Position numbers and translations under genes: made by a program. The notes under the pieces are model-generated. The model ran no database searches, had not been told where the DNA came from, and saw only the letters and a program-made list of their open reading frames with translations. This document shows, in pieces, positions 17,377 through 26,226 of a stretch of DNA of 64,000 nt (positions within the stretch are counted from its first letter, which is position 1; each line of letters opens with the position of its first letter). The stretch lies in assembly GCA_965200355.1 (NCBI GenBank), contig OZ241351.1, forward strand, positions 620,001 through 684,000. The letters are read 5' to 3'. The stretch is from Bin18 sp965200355. GTDB lineage: Bacteria; Desulfobacterota; Binatia; Bin18.

Positions 17377-18264
17377 ATGAAATTCGCATTAGTCGGTGTT
17401 GGGAGCGGGTCAACCGTGCGGCCCGAGCCCTTGACCCAAGTGGCCCAACAAGCAGAAACCCTCGGCTATGAATCGGTCTGGATTCCCGAACACTTGGCCG
17501 TACCAGTCGAAATGCAGGCGCGCTATCCGGGTGCTGCGGACGGCAAATTCCCCGGCGGGCCAGGCGTCAATTTGCACGACCCGTTTGTGGCGTTGTCCTT
17601 TGTGGCGGCCCACACAACAACGATTAAGCTCGGAACCGGCGTCTTTGTGCTGCCCCTGCGGAATACGCTGGCGGTGGCCAAATCGGTGGCCAGCCTGGAT
17701 GTCCTGTCGCAGGGGCGGGTCATCTTTGGCATTGGCGTGGGCTGGTGCGAAGAAGAGTTTGCAGCAGTGGGGATGCCATTTCGTGACCGGGCCGCCCGGA
17801 CGCGGGAAGCGGTGCGCGTCATGCGGACTCTGTGGACCGAAGAGACCCCGCAGTTCTCCGGGAAATTTCACGACTTCAAGCCGGTGGGGTTTAATCCCAA
17901 GCCCGTTCAAGACCCCTGCCCACCGCTCGTTTTTGGCGGGGAGAGCCGCGCCGCCCTCAAGCGGGCGGCTGAGTTGGCAGACGGCTGGTGCGGTATCCGC
18001 TATACGCCCGAGAGCGTTAAGCCGTATGTGGCGCAGCTCGAATCCTTGACCCGGCGAGCGGGTCGGGATTTCTCCACATTCGAGATCACGGTTGGGCTTG
18101 AGCCTGGTATGCAGCCGACGCTGGATACGGTGAAACAGTTTGCCGACGCCGGGGTGCACCGCCTGTTTGTCTTTGCTCCGGGCTGGGTGCCGCGGCGGAA
18201 ATTTCAGACCGACTTGTATCCACAGATGGAAGCCTTTGCCAACGAGGTGATGGCCAAGCTGTGA
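17377..18264 (+). CDS. LLM-class F420-dependent oxidoreductase (TIGR03619-like)
   Basis: A 295-residue luciferase-like TIM barrel. Features are ESVWIPEHLAVPVE near the N-terminus, TTIKLGTGVFVLPLRN, SQGRVIFGIGVGWCEEEF and ELADGWCGI. This arrangement is typical of the TIGR03619 subgroup that uses F420 or FMN. The reaction is oxidation or reduction of a small organic substrate, not identifiable from sequence. It has an AAAGGACG-type ribosome binding site and is followed 27 bases later by the PrpF gene, which suggests a joint catabolic role. Confidence 0.85.
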   Translation: MKFALVGVGSGSTVRPEPLTQVAQQAETLGYESVWIPEHLAVPVEMQARYPGAADGKFPGGPGVNLHDPFVALSFVAAHTTTIKLGTGVFVLPLRNTLAVAKSVASLDVLSQGRVIFGIGVGWCEEEFAAVGMPFRDRAARTREAVRVMRTLWTEETPQFSGKFHDFKPVGFNPKPVQDPCPPLVFGGESRAALKRAAELADGWCGIRYTPESVKPYVAQLESLTRRAGRDFSTFEITVGLEPGMQPTLDTVKQFADAGVHRLFVFAPGWVPRRKFQTDLYPQMEAFANEVMAKL

Positions 18265-18291
18265 CCAGGAAAATGGCGCCCCAAGACCCGT

Positions 18292-19482
18292 ATGCAAACC
18301 AGAATACCAGCGGTCTTCATGCGCGGCGGGACGAGCCGGGCGGTCTGCTTTCGAGAGGAGGTATTGGCGGCGTATGCGCCGTCCGTGCGTGAACGCATTA
18401 TCCTGGCCGCCCTGGGCAGTCCTGATGTCCACGGCCGGCAGATAGACGGACTTGGCGGGGGGATTTCTTCCCTGAGTAAGGTCGTGATTGTGGGCCGCAG
18501 TCCGCAGGCCGGCAGCGATGTGACCTTTACCTTTGGCCAGGTTGACGTGCGCACGCCCCGCATCGACTGGAGCGGGACCTGTGGCAATATGGCGGCCGCG
18601 GTCGGTCCGTTTGCCATAGACGAGCGCCTGATTGCCGCGGTAGAGCCAGTGACCACCGTCCGGGTGTTTGTGACGAACACGGGCAAGCGTTATACGGCCC
18701 ATGTCCCGGTCTGTGCCGGTCAGGCGGCAGTGGAAGGCGCGTATCGCATTGATGGCGTCCCCGCTCCGGGAGCATGTATTACCCTGGAATACCCGGACCC
18801 AGGCGGCTCGCTCGGAGGGGCGCTGTTGCCCACCGGCCGGCCGCGCCAGCAATGTGAACTGACGGACTCACGTGTTGTGACGATCTCGGTTGTGGACGCC
18901 GCAATTCCGACGGTTTTCGTTCGGGCCGGCGAACTGCGGGCTGATGCCACGCAACTTGCACCGGCGCTTGACGCGGAGCAATCCTTGCAGCAAACGCTGG
19001 AAGAGATTCGGTGTAGAGCGGCTGTCCTGTTGGGCCTCACCCCGAGTCTGGCGGAGGCTCACGAGCAGTGGCAACATACGCCCAAAGTCGTGTTGGTCGC
19101 CCCACCAGCGGCCTATCTGGCAAGTAGCGGCAAGCGGGTGGAGGCGAGAAGCATTGACGTGTTGGCCCGGGCGATTTCCATGCGGAACACCCATCGGACC
19201 CTGCCGGGGACGGTCGCGATGTGTACGGCCCTGGCCGCTCAGGTTGAGGGCAGCGTGGTGCATGAAGTTGCGCGGCCGGCCTCCGCACCCGCTATACGGA
19301 TCGGACATCCTGCCGGATTGATGGAGGTTGGCGCCACGGTCTCACACCGGGGCGGGCAGTGGTACGCCGAGCGGGTGACGACGAAGCGGACGGCGCGCCG
19401 GATTATGGAAGGGGCGGTCCTGGTGCCGCAAAAATACCTGGACGGCGCAGCTTGGTTTGAGGCGGAGCAGAATGGAGCGTAG
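18292..19482 (+). CDS. PrpF-family isomerase (methylaconitate / 4-oxalomesaconate tautomerase type)
   Basis: A 396-residue double-hotdog-like PrpF protein. It starts IPAVFMRGGTSRAVCF, the family's opening motif. Lys63 (SSLSKV) and Cys97 (SGTCGNM) have the same 34-residue spacing as the catalytic Lys73/Cys107 of PrpF. The fingerprint HRTLPGTVAMCTALAA lies in the second half. Members shift a double bond in tricarboxylate-like acids, in the methylcitrate cycle or in gallate degradation. No prpBCD or gallate genes are adjacent, so the substrate is open. The ribosome binding site is weak. A hairpin follows the stop. Confidence 0.88.
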   Translation: MQTRIPAVFMRGGTSRAVCFREEVLAAYAPSVRERIILAALGSPDVHGRQIDGLGGGISSLSKVVIVGRSPQAGSDVTFTFGQVDVRTPRIDWSGTCGNMAAAVGPFAIDERLIAAVEPVTTVRVFVTNTGKRYTAHVPVCAGQAAVEGAYRIDGVPAPGACITLEYPDPGGSLGGALLPTGRPRQQCELTDSRVVTISVVDAAIPTVFVRAGELRADATQLAPALDAEQSLQQTLEEIRCRAAVLLGLTPSLAEAHEQWQHTPKVVLVAPPAAYLASSGKRVEARSIDVLARAISMRNTHRTLPGTVAMCTALAAQVEGSVVHEVARPASAPAIRIGHPAGLMEVGATVSHRGGQWYAERVTTKRTARRIMEGAVLVPQKYLDGAAWFEAEQNGA

Positions 19483-19504
19483 GGGCAGGGTCCAATACTG
19501 CCCC
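19482..19504. terminator. Hairpin between convergent prpF-like and VOC genes
   Basis: GGGGCAG (19482-19488) pairs with CTGCCCC (19498-19504) across a nine-base loop. It starts on the last base of the PrpF-family stop codon and precedes the convergent VOC gene end. There is no T-tract, so the terminator role is inferred from position. Confidence 0.45.
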
Positions 19505-19530
19505 TCGCCGGCTGCGCCGAGACTCTCCGG

Positions 19531-19992
19531 TCAACCCGAACAGTCCTGCATCAACTCCAGGGTCGTGCCGTCCGGGTCGCGGAAGTATACGGCTTTGACC
19601 TTCCCGTAGCCTTCGCCCTCCAGGTCGAACATCTGCGGTGGCGAATAAAAATCAACGCCCTTGGCGCTCAGGTCTTGGTAGGTCTGTTCAATGTCTTTGA
19701 CCCAGAACGCGACCTCGGTGATGCCGGGGTTGGCCAGCCCCGGATACGGCTGGCCCGTATTGCCAGACTCAATAAAGTGCAGGAGTTCGATGGGCGGGCC
19801 CTTGGGGTCATCTTCGTAACGCAGGTAGACGGCGCGCAGTTTTGCCGCCGGCACCTGGGTGACCGTGCTGGCCTCTTCTCCCTCAAAGGTCACATCGCCA
19901 ATGACCCTGAGCCCCAGTGTATCCCGATAAAACTCCACGGCCCGGTCCATATCCCGAACCGTAATACCAACATGGGCAACAGCTCCGAGCAT
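19531..19992 (-). CDS. VOC family (glyoxalase/bleomycin resistance-like) protein
   Basis: At 153 residues it has two beta-alpha-beta-beta-beta modules. HVGITVRDMDRAVEFYRDTLG opens the first and FRDPDGTTLELMQ closes the second. His7 (AHVG), the Glu of IELLHF and the final Glu are in metal-ligand positions. VOC proteins include glyoxalase I, epimerases and extradiol dioxygenases; the specific reaction is unknown. A GGAGGGAAC site precedes the ATG. It is the last gene of the long minus-strand catabolic run starting at 29885, 143 bases after the other VOC gene. Confidence 0.85.
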   Translation of the reverse strand: MLGAVAHVGITVRDMDRAVEFYRDTLGLRVIGDVTFEGEEASTVTQVPAAKLRAVYLRYEDDPKGPPIELLHFIESGNTGQPYPGLANPGITEVAFWVKDIEQTYQDLSAKGVDFYSPPQMFDLEGEGYGKVKAVYFRDPDGTTLELMQDCSG

Positions 19993-20135
19993 ACTTGTTC
20001 CCTCCTTATTCTGATTCCCCGGTCAGGGGGGCGGCGCTGAGCGCCAAGATGAGTTTCTTCGTCCCTAGCATAGTTCGCGTGTCCAATGGGAGAGGCGAGC
20101 GCCGATTATTCCGTTTCGTGTTCCTGTCCCAGGGC

Positions 20136-20615
20136 TTACGCGCCAGAGCCCGTTGTCACTTCCACCTGGATATTATCGGGGTCGAGTACATACACCGAGC
20201 CGTTCTCGCGCGAGCCGTACAAAGAGTAGGGCCGGCCCTTGGCGTCCAGGTTGGCTAATAATGCCTGAAACTGCTCGGGCGTGGCCTTGAGGGCAACATG
20301 ATGCAGACTGCCCACCCCCCGGATGGTGGGCTCGGTGTCTTTCTGTGGGAAGTCAAAAAAGGCGAGTTGGTTCCCACCGCCCATATCCAGAAAGATATGG
20401 GTGGACGTTGGCTCATCACGATTGGTGACAACCTTGGTCAGCCGCATCCCGATGATCTCGGTATAGAACTGAATCGTCTTTTCGAGGTCCAGGCTGATCA
20501 GCGCCAGATGGTCAACGCCGCCGGTATATTGGGGTGGCGAAGTTGGGCGGTCATCGGCGAGATATTTTTGTCTGAGAGCGTCTCGACGCGCTTGGTAGAT
20601 GCTGAGGTCGGTCAT
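20136..20615 (-). CDS. VOC family protein, extradiol-dioxygenase-like
   Basis: A 159-residue protein with an N-terminal helical lead-in (residues 1-30), then VDHLALISLDLEKTIQFYTE, LDMGGGNQLAFFDFP, LHHVALKATPEQF and a final YVLDPDNIQVEV. His, His and Glu are in the places expected for a Fe(II) or Mn(II) triad. It could be a small dioxygenase, isomerase or lyase. It follows the large hydantoinase B gene by 59 bases and is co-directional, so it probably acts in the same pathway. The N-terminal extension is unusual for the smallest VOC proteins. Confidence 0.83.
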   Translation of the reverse strand: MTDLSIYQARRDALRQKYLADDRPTSPPQYTGGVDHLALISLDLEKTIQFYTEIIGMRLTKVVTNRDEPTSTHIFLDMGGGNQLAFFDFPQKDTEPTIRGVGSLHHVALKATPEQFQALLANLDAKGRPYSLYGSRENGSVYVLDPDNIQVEVTTGSGA

Positions 20616-20674
20616 GCTTTCCCCCTAGGCCGCTTTCCAACTCTTCTTGGCCGGGCTCCCTTATGGACTATTCT

Positions 20675-22423
20675 TCATGCTGCTGACTTGGCGGCCAGTG
20701 CCCGGCGGCGCAGGGTTTCGTCGGGATCGATGGTCATGCTGTCCGGCCGGATCACGACGCCGTAGTCCCGCTCGGCGCTGTCTATGCTGATAAATTCATC
20801 CAGGACGTCGTTGAGGACTTTTTGTGGGTCGCGGGCAAGCGGGTTGCCCCAGCCGCCTCCGCCGCCCTTAAAGGTGGCGATAATCGAGCCTGGTGGCGAG
20901 GGGCGATTCGCGGCTGACTCCAGAACTTCTTCCTCATGCTCCGTGCCCCAATTCAGGACATAGCGGCTGCTCGCTCCGTTCTTTCCGCCGGCAAAGCCCG
21001 GCGAGGAGTGGCGCACGCCTGTCAGCGCGACATTGATCATGGACGTGTCTCGTACACTTTCCCGCTTCATGGCAAAACCCGGCACCCCCCGCCACTGGCC
21101 CGGCGCGGCGGTGTCACCAACGTATTCATACTGATGGTAGAAGAAGGGGAATTGAATCTCGCTCATTTCAACCGTGGAGTAAATCAGGCCGCACATGGGC
21201 GCTGGCCAGCCGCCCCAGCCGTCCTGGCCTTGGGTCCCACCAGCGGCCACGAGCGTGTTCCCATACTCAATGGTCACAAACATTTCGCCATAGCGCGAGT
21301 CGTGCCCATAGGTGGTACACAGACAGTAGTTGAGCGAGACCGAGCCGACTTTATTGGGAATGGCCTGCTCCAATGCCTGCATGGTGGCCGTGCCAACATC
21401 ACCGCCAATCACGACGGTGCTGAACATGCACGGAGCCGGCGGGAGCGGGTTCACGACTGTCCCTTCCGGCGCCGTGATGGTCACGGCTCGAAACACGCCG
21501 GAGTTGATCGGAATGTCTTCGGGCAGGACCGAACACAGGGCGGTATAGACCCACGAAGCGGTATTGCCAAACGGGCTGTTCACAAAGCCCGGCGTTTCCG
21601 GGCTTGAGCCGCTCAGGTCCACGCTCAGGTCCGAGCCCTTGATGGTGACGGTTGTTTGCACCTCGACATCATAATTGCCCAGACTGTCGTGATCCAAAGT
21701 TGCGCGGCCGCGGTATTCTCCGTCCGGCCACTTGGCGACTTCGGCTCGAAAGCGCTTTTCCGCATAGTCAAGCGTGTATTCAATGCTCGCGTTGACCACT
21801 TCTCCACCATACTTGGTGAACAGGGTGTGGATACGCTGCTCGGCCAGATTGCACGCGCCGAACATGGCGGCCAGATCGCCCCGCAAGACATTGGGAATGC
21901 GGGAGTTCGCCAGAATCCAGTCGAGCACATCCTGGCGCAGCACCCTCCGCTCAAAGAGTTTGATCGGCGGGATACGCAGGGCTTCCTGCCAGATATCTTT
22001 GGCTTCGGGGTTATAGCCGCCGGCGACCGGCCCGCCAAAGTCGGCCATGTGGGCGCGGACCGAGGGGAAGAGCACCGGCTTGCCGTCAAAGAAGACCGGT
22101 TTCATCACGGTCCAGTCGGCGTGATGCGTCCCGCCGTAATACGGGTCGTTCAGCATGACGATATCGCCCTCGTGCAGGTCGTCCTGAAACGACTCCATCA
22201 GGGCTTCAACCGACAGAATAGAGGCGAAAATATGGACAGGAATAGCCGTGGCCCGGGCGACCAGACGCACCTCGCTGCCATCATAAAAGAACACCCCGGT
22301 CGAGTAGTCGTGCACCTCGTTGAACAGCGGATGCACGGCCGTGCGCTCAACCGTTTTACTCATTTCTTCGGAGATGGCTTCTAAAGAATCTTTGATTACC
22401 AGAGCGGTAATACGGTCAATCAT
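20675..22423 (-). CDS. Hydantoinase/oxoprolinase B-subunit family protein (full length)
   Basis: The 582-residue protein has normal HyuB length. Conserved parts are MLNDPYYGGTHHADWT, the following RAHMADFGG block, NSPFGNTASWVYTALCS, PINSGVFRAVTITAP and the Gly-rich C-terminal FKGGGGGWGNP. With HyuA it should form an ATP-dependent enzyme that opens a cyclic amide or carboxylates a ketone. I chose the ATG at 22423 (CAGGAGCCCGCGC site) over earlier in-frame codons. It lies 16 bases after a second, shorter B gene in the same operon. Confidence 0.92.
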   Translation of the reverse strand: MIDRITALVIKDSLEAISEEMSKTVERTAVHPLFNEVHDYSTGVFFYDGSEVRLVARATAIPVHIFASILSVEALMESFQDDLHEGDIVMLNDPYYGGTHHADWTVMKPVFFDGKPVLFPSVRAHMADFGGPVAGGYNPEAKDIWQEALRIPPIKLFERRVLRQDVLDWILANSRIPNVLRGDLAAMFGACNLAEQRIHTLFTKYGGEVVNASIEYTLDYAEKRFRAEVAKWPDGEYRGRATLDHDSLGNYDVEVQTTVTIKGSDLSVDLSGSSPETPGFVNSPFGNTASWVYTALCSVLPEDIPINSGVFRAVTITAPEGTVVNPLPPAPCMFSTVVIGGDVGTATMQALEQAIPNKVGSVSLNYCLCTTYGHDSRYGEMFVTIEYGNTLVAAGGTQGQDGWGGWPAPMCGLIYSTVEMSEIQFPFFYHQYEYVGDTAAPGQWRGVPGFAMKRESVRDTSMINVALTGVRHSSPGFAGGKNGASSRYVLNWGTEHEEEVLESAANRPSPPGSIIATFKGGGGGWGNPLARDPQKVLNDVLDEFISIDSAERDYGVVIRPDSMTIDPDETLRRRALAAKSAA

Positions 22424-22439
22424 GCGCGGGCTCCTGTGG

Positions 22440-23603
22440 TTAGGGGTGAGGGACGGGGAAGGGACAGCCGGGGCGGCCACACCCGGTGATGGTAAAAGGG
22501 AGCGGCAGGGCGGTGACCGGTGCGGTCAACTGACTTGCCGGTGGCAGGGGCCGGTGCGTCTGACTGAGAGCGGCCGCAACGGCATGCACGACGGCCTGGC
22601 TCGGCTGGTAGGGCGACCAGCCCACCGACATCGGCAGCTTGGCGTGTAAAAAAGTGTTGTCAGGAATAGAGAAGCGGAAATGCTGGAAGAGACCCTCATT
22701 CACCGGCACAGCCGGCCAGAGGGAGAAAAAGGGGATGATTGCCGCGGCCTGAGCGGTGGCAACGGTCGTGTTCACAAAGCCCTTGGCCGCGGGGGAGCTG
22801 CCAGAGAAATCAAGGGCGACGGCCTCGCCCGAAACGGTCAGACGGACAGTGACCCGCAAGTCCGATTCTTCCAAACAGCAGTGTACGGACTCACTCTCCC
22901 CCTGCCACTCGCCGGGTGGCAACTCGGACAGGGCCGCCTGGGCCTGGGCAGCGGTGGCGGTGATGAGGTGGTCAAGGGCCTGGGTGTAGACCGCCGGAGT
23001 CTGGCGGAGGGCCAGAGCGGTCACGGCCGTATGGGCCAACTCCAGAATCGCAGCCATAGTCTGGACGTCTTTCTCGACCAGATGCGGCAGGCGGCTGTTG
23101 AGGGTCAGCATGGTGAGCGCGTCGCGTTGCAGGACGCCCCGCCGGTAGAGCTTGGCCGGCGTGACCCGAATACCCTCGGCCCAGATTTCGAGGGCAAACG
23201 GATAATACCCGCCCAGGGCCATGCCACCCAGGTCGGGCACAGGGGCCTGGACAATGGCCCAGCCGACGGTCTGCCCGGCGACAAAGAGGGGCCGCAGCAG
23301 CGTCAAATCCTGAATATGCGTCCCGCCCGAAAACGGGTCGTTGGTAAGGATGATGTCCCCCTCAGCGACGTTATCGCCAAAAGCGTCACAGACTGTCCGG
23401 GTCACCGCCCGGACAATGCCCAGGCGCGCGGCTGGGTCTATGCCAACCACCCGGCCGTCTGCGGTGGCGAGGGCGACGGTGACGTGCCGCCGGTCAATGA
23501 GGGCTAACGAGGCCAAGCGGCGCAGAAGGGTCGGGCGCGCCCGTCCAAGCACCGCCCCTATGGTCGCGCGCACTGCTTTGTCTGGGTCAAGGGAGGCTGG
23601 CAT
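22440..23603 (-). CDS. Second hydantoinase B-like subunit, C-terminally short
   Basis: This 387-residue paralogue keeps LTNDPFSGGTHIQDLT, GGYYPFALEIWAEG and the TVATAQAAAIIPFF region, then ends in VPHP where full B subunits continue for about 190 residues. The segment RAHMADFGG of the neighbour is replaced by QAPVPDLGG, losing a His likely to matter for the metal or active site. The ATG at 23603 comes one base after the HyuA stop, so translation is coupled. It may be a structural or regulatory partner of the full B subunit or a decaying copy; the tidy gene spacing favours a retained role. Confidence 0.82.
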   Translation of the reverse strand: MPASLDPDKAVRATIGAVLGRARPTLLRRLASLALIDRRHVTVALATADGRVVGIDPAARLGIVRAVTRTVCDAFGDNVAEGDIILTNDPFSGGTHIQDLTLLRPLFVAGQTVGWAIVQAPVPDLGGMALGGYYPFALEIWAEGIRVTPAKLYRRGVLQRDALTMLTLNSRLPHLVEKDVQTMAAILELAHTAVTALALRQTPAVYTQALDHLITATAAQAQAALSELPPGEWQGESESVHCCLEESDLRVTVRLTVSGEAVALDFSGSSPAAKGFVNTTVATAQAAAIIPFFSLWPAVPVNEGLFQHFRFSIPDNTFLHAKLPMSVGWSPYQPSQAVVHAVAAALSQTHRPLPPASQLTAPVTALPLPFTITGCGRPGCPFPVPHP

Positions 23604-23604
23604 A

Positions 23605-25680
23605 TCACTCGACCTCAATCACATAGGTGAGATGCTCGTCGAGGGTGGCGCGTTGGCCGGCAAACAGGACGATGGAGGTGCGCGCCTCTTCGATGACGGC
23701 CGGGCCAACAACACAATGCCCCGGAACGAGCCGCTCTCCAGCGTAGATATCCGTCTCCACATAATCCTGGACCGAGGCCGCATACACGGGCCGGGTGCCC
23801 TGCAATGCCACCCGCGCCTCCTGACTGCTCCGGGCGGCTGTTTGCAAGTCCGGCTTTGCTCTTTGTCCAACAAGGTCGAGGTGGATATTGAGAATCTCGA
23901 CCTCATCCTGAGGTTTTTGAAAAGTGTACAACTGTTCGTGCAGATGGTGAAAGCCCTGGACCGTCATGGCCATATCCGTGGGCCTGAGCTGCTCCCCCGG
24001 CAGAGTCACGGGAACGGTCACTTCGTGTGTCTGGCCAATATAGCGCATCTCCAGCGAGAATTGGGCGAAGGTCTGGCCCAGATGACGCTGCTGACTCCCG
24101 AAGAGCCTTAGGGCTTCCTCGCGCATCCGCTGGAACTGGACGTTCAGCGCCTCGAGGTCCAGCTCACTCCCCCGCGCATAGAAACTGCGCACCCGACTCA
24201 CCCGCAGGTCGGACAAGAGGTCGCCCAGGGCGCACAGGACGGGCGCTGTGCCTTTGGGAATGAGAATAGTCTGAATGCCAAGGTCTTCGACCAGGGCACC
24301 GGCATGAATAGCGCCAGCGCCACCGAAAGCGGTCAGGGCAAAGTCACGCGGGTCGTAGCCCTTTGCCAGGGAAACCCGCCGCACGCTATTGCTCATCCCA
24401 TTATTGACAATACGAAAAATCCCGCTGGCGGCCTCCAGCAGGCTCATCCCCAGAGGCTGGGCGACCCTGGTCTCGATTGCCCGCCGGGCCGCCTCCGCGT
24501 CTAGCCGCATTTCGCCGCCCAGGAAAGACGCAGGGCTGATATAGCCCAGCACCACGTCTGCGTCTGTGACCGTGGCCTCCAGGCCACCAAAGCCGTAACA
24601 CGCCGGGCCTGGATGGGCGCCGGCGCTCTGTGGGCCCACGCGCAGGGCACCGCCCTCGTCGACCCAGGCGATGCTGCCGCCCCCAGCGCCAATGGTGTGA
24701 ATATCAATAAAGGGCACGGCAACCCGATAGCGACTCATCCATTGATCGGTACCGGTCTTGGGCCGACCATCCTGCACCAGGCAGACGTCGAAGCTCGTGC
24801 CCCCCATATCAACGGTGATAACATCCTTGAAGCCGGACCCTGCGCCCAGATACGCGCCGGCCACCACGCCGCTGGCCGGCCCGGACAGGAGCGCCTGCAC
24901 GCCGTGCGCCCTGGCCTGTTTCAAGCCGACGACGCCCCCGTTGCCCTGCATAATGAAAATATCGCCCTGAAACCCACGCTGACGAAACTCTGTCTCCAGC
25001 CGGTCTAAATACTTCTGGAGGCGGGGGGTGACATACGCATCGACCAGGGTTGTGCTCAGGCGCTCGAATTCGCGCACCTGGGGCAGGACCTCTGAGGACA
25101 GTGAGATATGAACCTCGGGCAGGAGTTCTCGAATCAGCTCGCGGGTGCGGAGTTCGTGGACGGGATTCAAAAACGCAAACAGATAGCACACGGCGATGGC
25201 TTCGACCTGCATCTCGGCCAAGCGCTCTACGGCGGTGCGGACCTCGGTTTCCGCCAGGGGCTTGACGACCTGACCGGCGTAGTCAATCCGCTCGGTCACA
25301 CCGAGGCGGCGCCGGCGCGGGACAATCTGATACGGCGCCGGCAGGCGAATATCAAAAGCAGCTTCTTTGTAGTTCCGGCGGATCTCGATGGTATCGCGAA
25401 AGCCGGCCGTGGTAATCAGGCCGGTGGTGGCCCCGGTGTATTCCAACATGGTGTTGGTGGCGACTGTTGTGCCGTGGACCACAACCGCTATCCGGCTGAG
25501 AAAATCCCGCTCGGCCAGTCCGTAGGCCCGCGCCAGTTTGCCGACCCCGTTGAGCACGCCCAGAGCTTGGTTCTCCGCGGTCGTCAGGACTTTCTCGGTC
25601 TGCGTGTGGCCGGCCTCGTCCGCGCACACCAAGTCGGTGAAAGTCCCGCCGACGTCAATGCCTAAGCTATAGGTGGTCAT
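23605..25680 (-). CDS. Hydantoinase/oxoprolinase A-subunit family protein
   Basis: A 691-residue HyuA-type protein in the sugar-kinase/Hsp70 ATPase fold. LGIDVGGTFTDLV at the N-terminus and DMGGTSFDVCLV in the middle are the phosphate-binding loops. GAGGGSIAWVDEGGALRVGP and GAHPGPACYGFGG are strongly conserved. It would phosphorylate or activate the substrate for the B subunit. The ATG at 25680 (MTTYSLGID) fits the family start. It is the first of three hydantoinase-family genes and follows a hairpin after the SnoaL-like gene. Substrates of relatives include 5-oxoproline, hydantoins, caprolactam and ketones. Confidence 0.93.
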   Translation of the reverse strand: MTTYSLGIDVGGTFTDLVCADEAGHTQTEKVLTTAENQALGVLNGVGKLARAYGLAERDFLSRIAVVVHGTTVATNTMLEYTGATTGLITTAGFRDTIEIRRNYKEAAFDIRLPAPYQIVPRRRRLGVTERIDYAGQVVKPLAETEVRTAVERLAEMQVEAIAVCYLFAFLNPVHELRTRELIRELLPEVHISLSSEVLPQVREFERLSTTLVDAYVTPRLQKYLDRLETEFRQRGFQGDIFIMQGNGGVVGLKQARAHGVQALLSGPASGVVAGAYLGAGSGFKDVITVDMGGTSFDVCLVQDGRPKTGTDQWMSRYRVAVPFIDIHTIGAGGGSIAWVDEGGALRVGPQSAGAHPGPACYGFGGLEATVTDADVVLGYISPASFLGGEMRLDAEAARRAIETRVAQPLGMSLLEAASGIFRIVNNGMSNSVRRVSLAKGYDPRDFALTAFGGAGAIHAGALVEDLGIQTILIPKGTAPVLCALGDLLSDLRVSRVRSFYARGSELDLEALNVQFQRMREEALRLFGSQQRHLGQTFAQFSLEMRYIGQTHEVTVPVTLPGEQLRPTDMAMTVQGFHHLHEQLYTFQKPQDEVEILNIHLDLVGQRAKPDLQTAARSSQEARVALQGTRPVYAASVQDYVETDIYAGERLVPGHCVVGPAVIEEARTSIVLFAGQRATLDEHLTYVIEVE

Positions 25681-25704
25681 TGGTGATGGGGCGCTCAAGC
25701 GCGG

Positions 25705-25745
25705 GTGTCGCCGGCGGACCCCCACAGGGGGCCGGCTGGTGACAC
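25705..25745. other. Long imperfect hairpin inside the catabolic operon
   Basis: GTGTC, GCCGGC and CCCCC in 25705-25723 pair with GGGGG, GCCGGC and GACAC in 25727-25745 with small bulges around an ACA loop. It fills the space between the SnoaL-like gene and hyuA. Without a T-run it more likely stabilises or segments the mRNA than terminates it. Confidence 0.55.
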
Positions 25746-26216
25746 TTACTGTCCAATAAATTGCTGATTGACCCAGCCTTGCTCAAACGGGGTCCAGCAT
25801 TCTGGCGCGAGGATCAGCTTACGGATTTTCCACTCCCCGTCCTCCCGGACGTATTCTTCTTCGTATTTGGCTACCCCCCAGACTGCCTGCGCGCCGCCTT
25901 CGACCATCGTGCATGGCTCCAGCAGATACCAAGCGCCGGTGGCCGTATCGCCGTTGACCTCAATACGCGGATTCATCACGTAGTGGATGGCAAACGACAG
26001 CACCTGAGGAATCGTGCCAAAAAAGTCTCGAATGGCGGCCCTGCCTTCGTAGTGGCCGAAGTTGCCGCCGTCCCAGACGGCGTCTTCGGTGAAGCAGCCG
26101 ACAAACTTGTCCTCATCCCGCTCGTCCGCTCCGGCACAGTAGCGGGCCTTGAGTTTTTTGATGGCTTCGATGTCTTCGAGCGTCTGGACGCGCCTGGTGA
26201 TGTCTTCGAGATTCAT
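25746..26216 (-). CDS. SnoaL/NTF2-like protein
   Basis: A 156-residue cone-shaped NTF2-like fold protein. TLEDIEAIKKLKARYCAGAD is the usual N-terminal helix, CFTEDAVWDGG the pocket-lining turn, and REDGEWKIRKLIL the last strand pair. Members act as dehydratases, isomerases or small-ligand binders. The ATG at 26216 has an AAGGAGGAAGG site; ten bases separate it from the upstream amidohydrolase gene. Tight packing suggests co-transcription and a role on the same substrate family. The exact reaction is unknown. Confidence 0.85.
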   Translation of the reverse strand: MNLEDITRRVQTLEDIEAIKKLKARYCAGADERDEDKFVGCFTEDAVWDGGNFGHYEGRAAIRDFFGTIPQVLSFAIHYVMNPRIEVNGDTATGAWYLLEPCTMVEGGAQAVWGVAKYEEEYVREDGEWKIRKLILAPECWTPFEQGWVNQQFIGQ

Positions 26217-26226
26217 ACCTTCCTCC

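Noticed and set aside
17410..18852. 480-codon minus-strand open frame
   Set aside because: Antisense to the LLM and PrpF-family genes, spanning both; no motif and no ribosome binding site.
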